Origin: Pseudomonadales bacterium
GTDB taxonomy: Bacteria; Pseudomonadota; Gammaproteobacteria; Pseudomonadales; Pseudohongiellaceae
Direction: 5' to 3'
Assembly (NCBI GenBank): GCA_022360535.1
Contig: JAKSCP010000538.1
Location: forward strand, 1 to 7,971
DNA length: 7,971 bases
Part shown: positions 1 through 5,488 of the stretch, in pieces
How the letters are laid out: each line of letters opens with the position of its first letter
How positions within the stretch are numbered: position 1 is the first letter of the stretch
The notes under the pieces: model-generated
What the model saw: the letters and a program-made list of their open reading frames with translations, nothing else
The model's database searches: none
Told to the model about the DNA's origin: nothing
Translations under genes and position numbers: made by a program

Positions 1-423
1 AACGCGACTAATCATGTGTTGTGAGGACTCATTGATCTTGCAACGAAGTCTCTCGTTAACGTCTGCCAGTTCCTGAGAGAGATTTGCCATCAGACAACCC
101 TGGCAGAACTCTACTTCTTCAAAATGCTGAACATTGTCCTGAAAGAAGGTCTTCAGTTTTTGGTAAGGGCTAAGGTTCTGTTTGGCCAAAACCGCTTCCA
201 ACTGTTCAACATTTTGCTGGGCATAAAACTCCACAACCTGCAGGCCGAAATCTTCCTTGCTCTCGAAATAGTGATAGAAGGAGCCCTTCGGTATGCCCGC
301 CTCCCGCAATATGTCATTGAGACCAACGCTATTGAAGCTGCTGTTGATAAACAGTTGTTGTCCAACTTCCAGCAGCATCTCGCGGCTCTGATTGAACTTT
401 TCCTGGTCTCTGACTCGTGGCAT
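1..423 (-). CDS. TetR/AcrR-family transcriptional regulator (NemR-like), 3' end beyond left edge
   Basis: The frame is open from the ATG at 423-421 to base 1 without a stop, giving 141 residues of a family usually about 190-210 long, so only the C-terminal end is missing. Residues 10-55 are the TetR DNA-binding domain; the helix-turn-helix and its tail read through G43-I-P-K-G-S-F-Y-H-Y-F-E-S-K56, the family's most typical stretch. The ligand domain follows, with C107-Q-G-C110-L-M-A-N and a further C128. From memory, Cys110 lines up with the Gly-Cys-Leu cysteine (Cys106) of E. coli NemR, which senses electrophiles and hypochlorite; a similar role here is inference. The gene diverges from the efflux operon at 684-5279, so it is probably that operon's local repressor as well as its own. 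The start has no Shine-Dalgarno sequence, and the next ATG (codon 16) would cut into the DNA-binding domain. Confidence 0.93.
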   Translation of the reverse strand, partial: MPRVRDQEKFNQSREMLLEVGQQLFINSSFNSVGLNDILREAGIPKGSFYHYFESKEDFGLQVVEFYAQQNVEQLEAVLAKQNLSPYQKLKTFFQDNVQHFEEVEFCQGCLMANLSQELADVNERLRCKINESSQHMISRV

Positions 424-450
424 GGAAAGAATAATAGACCAGTCTATTAT
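423..450 (+). promoter_or_regulatory. Weak candidate promoter for the efflux operon, overlapping the operator
   Basis: On the plus strand TGGAAA (423-428, 4 of 6 against TTGACA) is followed by 16 bp and TATTAT (445-450, 5 of 6). The operator is symmetrical, so each arm supplies a TATTAT -10 element to one strand. Transcription from here would start near 457 and leave a leader of about 225 nt before the adaptor gene. The -35 is poor; a promoter nearer 684 is equally possible, although I saw no clear one. Confidence 0.3.
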
Positions 451-459
451 TTATTGCAA
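424..459 (-). promoter_or_regulatory. Candidate sigma-70 promoter of the tetR-type gene, predicting a leaderless mRNA
   Basis: On the minus strand a -35 TTGCAA (459-454, 4 of 6 consensus bases) is followed by exactly 17 bp and a -10 TATTAT (436-431, 5 of 6). Seven more bases lead to the ATG at 423, so transcription would begin at or next to the A of the start codon. This agrees with the lack of any Shine-Dalgarno sequence before the ATG. The operator overlaps the -10 element and spacer. Confidence 0.55.
430..451. promoter_or_regulatory. Palindromic operator for the divergent TetR regulator
   Basis: Two perfect 10-bp arms, AATAATAGAC (430-439) and GTCTATTATT (442-451), are separated by the dinucleotide CA. 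The core TAGAC-N2-GTCTA has the half-site and dyad form usual for TetR-family operators. It lies seven bases upstream of the repressor start codon and covers the -10 element and most of the spacer of the repressor's own promoter, the expected position for autorepression. That this protein binds here is inference from position and symmetry. Confidence 0.75.
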
Positions 460-683
460 GCACTTTTTCCTACCTCTAGAAGCACCTAAATATCTAGCCT
501 TCCGAGAAATCGGCCATATTGGACAACCTACCCGATGTCGAATCTATCCCACTCTTTCCTGCGCACCAGGATTTCGAACAGCCATGTAACCATCTGCAAA
601 AAGCCAGCGTCTAAGCCCAAAAGAGAGATGCAAATCTCCCTCAATCCAAGCGCCAGATCAGTACAGGGTAAAACGTAAAATCC

Positions 684-1958
684 ATGCCTATTAGTGATAC
701 ATCCAGTCAGGATGTGCAGCTGCAACCGAAGTCTCACGGCCGCCATTTTCTGATTGGATCGGTAGTAGTGGCAGTGCTTGTCGCTGTGGTTTGGTTGGTG
801 CTGCCAACTATTCAGCGCTGGGCAGTAGCACAAGACTCTGTGTCCGCTGAACGCCTGCGCCTGGCAGAAGTCCAACGGGGCGATTTCGTCAGAGACATCT
901 CGGTGCAAGGCAGAGTGGTGGCTGCGGTGAGTCCTACGCTGTATGCAACTCAGACGGGTACGGTCACTTTTACCGTTGAATCGGGAGATTCGGTCCAGGC
1001 CGGAGATATCCTGGCAGACATCGATAGCCCCGAAATTCAGAACCAGTTACTGCTAGAAGAAGCGCGACTTTCTTCTCTGGAAGTGGAACTGGATCGACAA
1101 CGAATCACTACTCGCCAACAGCAGCTGGAGAATCAAAAGACCGAAGACTCCGCCTCAATCACTCTGAAAGCCGCCCAACGGGAGATGAATCGGGCGGAAC
1201 TTGCCTACACCCAAGGGGCCCTGACAGAAGTTGATTACGTTAAAGCCCAGGACGATCTGCTTACCGCAGAGCTTCTGCACAAGCATTCCCTGATGGACAA
1301 GGAACTGGACAACGAGCGATTGGAATTTGAACTGCAAACACGTCAGCTTAGCGTAGAGCAGCAAGAGTTGTTGGTACAGGACCTGGAACGGCAGGTAACG
1401 GAACTTACCATTCGGTCTCCCGTTAACGGCATCGTCGGCAACTTGACGGTGGACCAGAAAACCAACGTTGCAAAGAACCAATCTATTCTTAGTGTTGTCG
1501 ATCTATCTGCCTTCGAAGTCGAAGTACAGATCTCGGAGAGCTACGCGGATGACCTGGCAATAGGTATGCAGGCTGAAGTGCGTGCTGGCAATGAAACCTT
1601 TCCCGCCACCCTGGTCGCCGTTAGCCCGGAGATCATAGAGAACCAGGTTACCGGCCGCGTTCGCTTTGCCGGCGAAGTGCCTGATGGCTTGCGCCAGAAC
1701 CAACGCTTATCCACTCGCATACTGCTGGAAGAGAAATTTGACGTGTTGATGGTTCAGCGCGGCCAGTTTTTTGATAGTGGCAATGGCAGGATCGCCTATC
1801 GGGTTGAAGACGGTATTGCTTATCGCACTCCAATTCTCACCGGTGCCACTAGTCTGAACAACATTGAGATTCTCGAAGGACTCGAAGCCGGCAACACCAT
1901 CATCGTCTCCGCAACCGATCAATTTAATGGCGCCGAAACGGTGCTCATAAACAACTAA
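684..1958 (+). CDS. Periplasmic adaptor subunit of a MacAB-type ABC efflux pump (HlyD/MacA-like membrane fusion protein)
   Basis: This 424-residue protein bridges an inner-membrane ABC transporter to an outer-membrane channel. A short cytoplasmic tail is followed by one membrane anchor (about residues 22-41). The first lipoyl half-domain lies at about 74-115. A long Gln/Glu/Leu-rich alpha-helical hairpin has arms of about 60 residues (117-177 and 181-240) and turns near G178-A-L-T. The second lipoyl half, starting T242-I-R-S-P-V-N-G-I-V, is the family's strongest signature. A beta-barrel domain (about 276-345) and a membrane-proximal domain complete the usual order. The next gene, an ABC ATPase, starts 14 bp downstream, so the system is ABC-type rather than RND-type. 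No good Shine-Dalgarno precedes the ATG: AGGG at 665-668 is 15 nt away. The start is kept because it gives a complete positively charged tail and anchor. The substrate cannot be read from sequence. Confidence 0.93.
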   Translation: MPISDTSSQDVQLQPKSHGRHFLIGSVVVAVLVAVVWLVLPTIQRWAVAQDSVSAERLRLAEVQRGDFVRDISVQGRVVAAVSPTLYATQTGTVTFTVESGDSVQAGDILADIDSPEIQNQLLLEEARLSSLEVELDRQRITTRQQQLENQKTEDSASITLKAAQREMNRAELAYTQGALTEVDYVKAQDDLLTAELLHKHSLMDKELDNERLEFELQTRQLSVEQQELLVQDLERQVTELTIRSPVNGIVGNLTVDQKTNVAKNQSILSVVDLSAFEVEVQISESYADDLAIGMQAEVRAGNETFPATLVAVSPEIIENQVTGRVRFAGEVPDGLRQNQRLSTRILLEEKFDVLMVQRGQFFDSGNGRIAYRVEDGIAYRTPILTGATSLNNIEILEGLEAGNTIIVSATDQFNGAETVLINN

Positions 1959-1963
1959 AGAGG
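1959..1963 (+). promoter_or_regulatory. Ribosome binding site of the ABC ATPase gene
   Basis: AGAGG follows directly on the TAA of the adaptor gene and stands nine bases before the ATG at 1973. It supports this start and tight co-translation within the operon. Confidence 0.65.
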
Positions 1964-1972
1964 CCATTACCC

Positions 1973-2686
1973 ATGCTGCAAATGACCGACGTCTGTAAAG
2001 TGTTTCGCACGGAACTGGTAGAAACCCATGCTCTGAAGAACCTTTCACTAACCGTCAATGAGGGAGAGTTTGTCACCATTACCGGACCTTCCGGCTGCGG
2101 GAAGACAACTTTTCTGAACATTGCTGGCCTGCTTGAAACCATGACTTCTGGAGAGTATTTGCTGGATGGCGTCGACGTCTCCCAGCTCAGCGACTATCAA
2201 AGAGCCAAGTTACGTAACCAGAAAATCGGTTTCATCTTTCAAAGCTTCAATCTGATGCCGGACCTCAATTTGTTCGACAACATCGACGTGCCTCTGCGCT
2301 ATCGCGGCATGAAAGCCAGTGAACGTAAGCAGCGTATCGATCGCGCGCTGGAATCGGTGGGGTTGTTGGCGCGCAAGAAGCACCTTCCCGCCCAACTTTC
2401 TGGCGGACAACAGCAGCGTGTCGCGATAGCCCGCGCCTTGGTGGGCGATCCGTTGTTCTTGTTAGCGGATGAGCCAACCGGAAATCTGGATTCCAATACC
2501 GCCAAGGGTGTCATGGAGCTGTTACAGGAAATTAATCAAGCTGGCACTACGATCATCATGGTGACCCATGATCAGGAACTCGCCAATCAGTCGCCACGTA
2601 ACATTCACATACTCGATGGCAGCATAAGTGATGCCGGCGCAGCGCTGCGTAACCAGCCAACTTCAGCCGTCGATGCGGTTGCTTAA
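1973..2686 (+). CDS. ABC transporter ATP-binding protein, MacB/LolD class
   Basis: This 237-residue nucleotide-binding subunit powers the two FtsX-type permeases encoded next. All catalytic motifs are present and intact: Walker A G38-P-S-G-C-G-K-T-T46, Q-loop F89-Q90, signature L142-S-G-G-Q146 followed by QQR, Walker B ending L164-A-D166-E167, D-loop N171-L-D-S and switch histidine H199. The segment D166-E-P-T-G-N-L-D173 and the Q-loop context F-I-F-Q-S-F-N-L are typical of the MacB/LolD/FtsE branch, which works mechanically on periplasmic substrates rather than importing or exporting through a channel. In E. coli MacB the ATPase and permease are one chain; here the ATPase stands alone, as in Bacillus YknY. 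The short tail after residue 215 (A/Q/P/S-rich) carries no recognisable domain. The gene lies 14 bp after the adaptor gene and 18 bp before the first permease gene. Confidence 0.95.
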   Translation: MLQMTDVCKVFRTELVETHALKNLSLTVNEGEFVTITGPSGCGKTTFLNIAGLLETMTSGEYLLDGVDVSQLSDYQRAKLRNQKIGFIFQSFNLMPDLNLFDNIDVPLRYRGMKASERKQRIDRALESVGLLARKKHLPAQLSGGQQQRVAIARALVGDPLFLLADEPTGNLDSNTAKGVMELLQEINQAGTTIIMVTHDQELANQSPRNIHILDGSISDAGAALRNQPTSAVDAVA

Positions 2687-2704
2687 CTGCGGAGAACCTG
2701 ACTA

Positions 2705-4012
2705 ATGTTTCTCTATTACCTACGGTTAAGCACCTTAAGTTACAAGCGCAATCCCATCCTAAGCTCCTTGATGGTATTGGCTGTGGCTATCGGTATTGGG
2801 GCTTACATGGTCATCTATACACTGAACTACACCATGGGCGGCAACCCGATACCGCAGAAGAGCGCACAGCTGTTTCATGTGCAATTAGATACCGGTGATC
2901 CCAATCGAGACAACGATCCCCCCGAACAGCTGACCTATCTGGACGCTATGGCATTACTGGACGCTAGTCTCGCCCAACGGCAGACGGCAAGTTCAAAGTT
3001 TACCGCCATCGTCGAACCGGCTAACCCGGAAATACGACCGATGATCACCAATAACCGTGGGGTCATGGCTGACTTCTTTTCAATGTTTGATGTCCCTTTC
3101 CTTTATGGACGGGGTTGGGACAGCAGCGCCGATGACAACCTCGAGCAAGTCGTGGTGTTGTCCCGCGAGATGAATGAAAGACTATATGGTGGCGCGGACT
3201 CCGTGGGCGAAAACTTGGTCATGAACAGCGAGGTTTTTCATGTTGTGGGCGTTCTGGATGACTGGCAGCCGGTACCGAAATTCTATGACGTCAACAATGG
3301 CCCCTTCGATCCCGGCGAGGACTTGCTGGTGCCGTGGCATCACATCGTCGACAAAGACTACGGCCGGGCCGGTAACACCAATTGCTGGAAAGCAATTGAT
3401 GGCACAGGATTGCAAGCTTTCCTCAATTCCGAATGTACCTGGATTCAATTCTGGGTAGAACTGCCTAACGCGGGAGAGGAACAAGCTTATCTGGACTTCC
3501 TCAATAGTTATGCAGCAGAACAAAAGCAATTGGGCCGTTTCGGTCGCCCCTTAAACAACGCACTGTTCGACGTCGAAGAGTGGATGATCGAGCAGGAAGT
3601 CTTGCCTGACGAAACACAGATACTGTCAGCACTGGCCGCCATGCTACTGGCCGTGTGTTTGCTCAACACTATCGGATTATTGCTATCAAAATTTCTGGGC
3701 AAGTCCGCTGAGATCGGGGTGCGTCAGGCGTTGGGCGCGCACAAAGGTTCGTTGTTTATTCAGCATGTGATTGAAGCAGGATTTATCGGTTTGCTGGGTG
3801 GCTTATTGGGGCTTGGGGTTGCTGCGCTTGGCCTGGAAGGAATCAAAATTCTGTTGGGACAAGATGTCATGGTTACTGATTGGATTCAGCTCAATGTACC
3901 CGTAGTGTTCGTCACTATTGTGCTGGCAATTGCTTCGACTATCGTGGCCGGGCTCTATCCTATTTGGCGAGCCTGCAATATTAATCCAGCGATTCACTTA
4001 AAGACGCAGTAA
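2705..4012 (+). CDS. FtsX/MacB-family ABC permease, first of two
   Basis: This 435-residue permease has the MacB fold. One N-terminal membrane helix (about 18-40) is followed by a periplasmic domain of about 265 residues, then three helices (about 306-328, 356-378, 398-420). The cytoplasmic coupling segment after the second helix reads E336-I-G-V-R-Q-A-L-G-A345, the hallmark of FtsX-type permeases. The C-terminus Y418-P-I-W-R-A...N-P-A-I-H-L is the usual family ending. The N-terminus starts in the cytoplasm with basic residues. The periplasmic domain holds two cysteines, C227 and C244, that could form a disulfide; I saw no such pair in the second permease. GGAG at 2691-2694, ten bases before the ATG, supports the start. 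It should pair with the ATPase at 1973-2686 and with the second permease. The substrate is unknown. Confidence 0.93.
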   Translation: MFLYYLRLSTLSYKRNPILSSLMVLAVAIGIGAYMVIYTLNYTMGGNPIPQKSAQLFHVQLDTGDPNRDNDPPEQLTYLDAMALLDASLAQRQTASSKFTAIVEPANPEIRPMITNNRGVMADFFSMFDVPFLYGRGWDSSADDNLEQVVVLSREMNERLYGGADSVGENLVMNSEVFHVVGVLDDWQPVPKFYDVNNGPFDPGEDLLVPWHHIVDKDYGRAGNTNCWKAIDGTGLQAFLNSECTWIQFWVELPNAGEEQAYLDFLNSYAAEQKQLGRFGRPLNNALFDVEEWMIEQEVLPDETQILSALAAMLLAVCLLNTIGLLLSKFLGKSAEIGVRQALGAHKGSLFIQHVIEAGFIGLLGGLLGLGVAALGLEGIKILLGQDVMVTDWIQLNVPVVFVTIVLAIASTIVAGLYPIWRACNINPAIHLKTQ

Positions 4013-4064
4013 TTAATCACCAATTGCTATTCGCTATTACTCTCACTACTAAAAGAGAATTACT

Positions 4065-5279
4065 ATGGAAATCGGCCCTATTCTCCGTGCGATGACAAGA
4101 AACAAACTGGGTGTGGTGCTGATCGCCTTGCAGATCGCCTTCACCATGACGGTGATGATCAATGCCATCTTTATCATCAACGAAAGAAATCGCATGATGG
4201 CCCGCCCGAGTGGGGCTGACGAAGCAAATCTTTTTCATTTCACCAGCATTGGCTTCGGCGAAGACTACAACGAACGAATTGTGGTGGCCGATGATCTGGC
4301 GATGATTCGGCAACTGCCCGGCGTGGTAAATGCCAGCACGACCAATGCGATTCCAGTTAGTGGTAGCGGCTCTTCTACCGGTGTGCGTCTGGAATTCGAT
4401 GAATCGCAACCCAGTGTCGGTGTCGCTATCTATCGCACCGACGATCAATTGATTAACACATTGAATCTGGACCTGCTTGCAGGAGAAGGATTTACTGAAT
4501 CTGATATGCGCTACCGTTCTGAGTCCGGAGCTACCCTGGCCGATAAAACCGTTGTCTCCCGTGCCGCTGCTGAGAACCTGTTTCCAGATATGCCTCTAAA
4601 TCAAATTGTGGGAGAAACTGTGTTCTTACCCGGTGGCGTGGAAGTGCAGATCATTGGCATCGTAGAAACACTGCAGGCACCCTGGCCACAGAGCTCATTA
4701 ATCGAAAGGTCGATGATCGTTCCGGAGATGTTTGTAGATACATTTTCACTCTATGTTGTACGCACTGAACCCGGAGAGCGCGATCGGGTCATGGCAGAGA
4801 TCGAGGACTTGTTACTGACTGAAAACAGTAATCGGGTGTTGCGATCATTGCGCTCACTGGAAGACACCCGCGAGGAAACCTATCGAATTGACAGTGCCAT
4901 GAGTACTGTACTGTGGATCATCATCATTACTCTGGTGTTTATTACCTGTATGGGTATCGTTGGGCTGGCCGTATTTGGCATCAATCGCAGACGCAAACAA
5001 ATCGGCACCCGCCGCGCGCTCGGTGCCACGCGGCCTGAAATACTCCGCCATTTCATGGTGGAGAATTTGCTAATCACCAGTGTCGGTGTATTGGTTGGAG
5101 CTGCACTCACCATCGGCTTCAGCATCGTTCTCACCACGAATTTCAATATGCCAACAATGGCCTGGTACTACACACCCTTGGGTATGTTGGCACTCATGCT
5201 CATCGGCCAGATCGCTGTGCTGGGCCCTTCTTCCGGCGCCGCGAAAATCGAGCCAGCCATCGCTACTCGCTCGGTTTAG
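4065..5279 (+). CDS. FtsX/MacB-family ABC permease, second of two
   Basis: This 404-residue permease has the same four-helix plan as its upstream neighbour: helix 1 at about 15-38, a periplasmic domain of about 240 residues, and helices at about 282-305, 335-356 and 371-387. The coupling motif is G314-T-R-R-A-L-G-A-T322, preceded by a basic N-R-R-R-K loop. The two permeases differ clearly in sequence, so they are paralogues, not a recent duplication. Two different half-permeases with one separate ATPase fit a heterodimeric MacB-like transporter. The ending differs from the usual family one: the position of the final Y-P-x-x-R-A motif reads G387-P-S-S-G-A, so the conserved arginine is absent. 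The gap of 52 bp before it is the longest in the operon. An AAGAGA-like purine stretch about eight bases before the ATG supports the start. Confidence 0.93.
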   Translation: MEIGPILRAMTRNKLGVVLIALQIAFTMTVMINAIFIINERNRMMARPSGADEANLFHFTSIGFGEDYNERIVVADDLAMIRQLPGVVNASTTNAIPVSGSGSSTGVRLEFDESQPSVGVAIYRTDDQLINTLNLDLLAGEGFTESDMRYRSESGATLADKTVVSRAAAENLFPDMPLNQIVGETVFLPGGVEVQIIGIVETLQAPWPQSSLIERSMIVPEMFVDTFSLYVVRTEPGERDRVMAEIEDLLLTENSNRVLRSLRSLEDTREETYRIDSAMSTVLWIIIITLVFITCMGIVGLAVFGINRRRKQIGTRRALGATRPEILRHFMVENLLITSVGVLVGAALTIGFSIVLTTNFNMPTMAWYYTPLGMLALMLIGQIAVLGPSSGAAKIEPAIATRSV

Positions 5280-5335
5280 CATCAGCAATCAGCCCCGGTA
5301 AAGGCCGGCTCAGGCAAGCCTCTACCCATAGTGCC

Positions 5336-5360
5336 ATCTGAGGCAAATTCGCACTCAGAT
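5336..5360. repeat. Inverted repeat upstream of the MORN gene, candidate operator
   Basis: Two perfect 7-bp arms, ATCTGAG (5336-5342) and CTCAGAT (5354-5360), flank an 11-bp centre. No T-run follows on either strand, so it is not an intrinsic terminator of the efflux operon. It ends 17 bp before the candidate -35 element at 5378, where an activator could bind. No regulator can be named. Confidence 0.35.
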
Positions 5361-5377
5361 TCCCCAGGGTCATACTG

Positions 5378-5407
5378 TTGACTCAAAGGGATTGTTCGCT
5401 GGATACT
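5378..5407 (+). promoter_or_regulatory. Candidate sigma-70 promoter of the MORN-repeat gene
   Basis: TTGACT (5378-5383, 5 of 6 consensus bases) is followed by 18 bp and GATACT (5402-5407, 4 of 6), predicting a start near 5414. This gives the MORN gene its own promoter, separate from the efflux operon. It also means the first in-frame initiator, the TTG at 5378, is part of the -35 box and cannot be the start codon of a transcript from this promoter. Confidence 0.45.
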
Positions 5408-5488
5408 CAAAATGAGAAACAGTACCGAATTCCCTCGGCAATTCACGCTATGCTTACACAAATCACCCACTTCAATCTTGCAACGATC

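Larger units (their letters stand above)
424..683. other. Intergenic region between the regulator and the efflux operon
   Basis: Besides the operator and overlapping promoter candidates at its left end, this 260-bp stretch holds no gene I can support. A small perfect hairpin, GAGAT-GCAA-ATCTC (625-638), sits 45 bp before the adaptor start and could form in a long leader. GTCTAA at 609-614 resembles half of the operator but has no partner, so a second operator is not supported. Confidence 0.4.

Noticed and set aside
528..908. Open frame of 126 codons on the minus strand overlapping the adaptor start
   Set aside because: It overlaps the clearly real adaptor gene antisense, shows no recognisable domain, and has no ribosome binding site.
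4017..4448. Open frame of 143 codons on the minus strand inside the second permease
   Set aside because: It is fully antisense to the N-terminal helix and periplasmic domain of a convincing permease and resembles no family.
5291..5310. GC-rich stretch AGCC...GGCT after the second permease as a terminator
   Set aside because: Only four outer base pairs form, the interior is mismatched, and no T-run follows.
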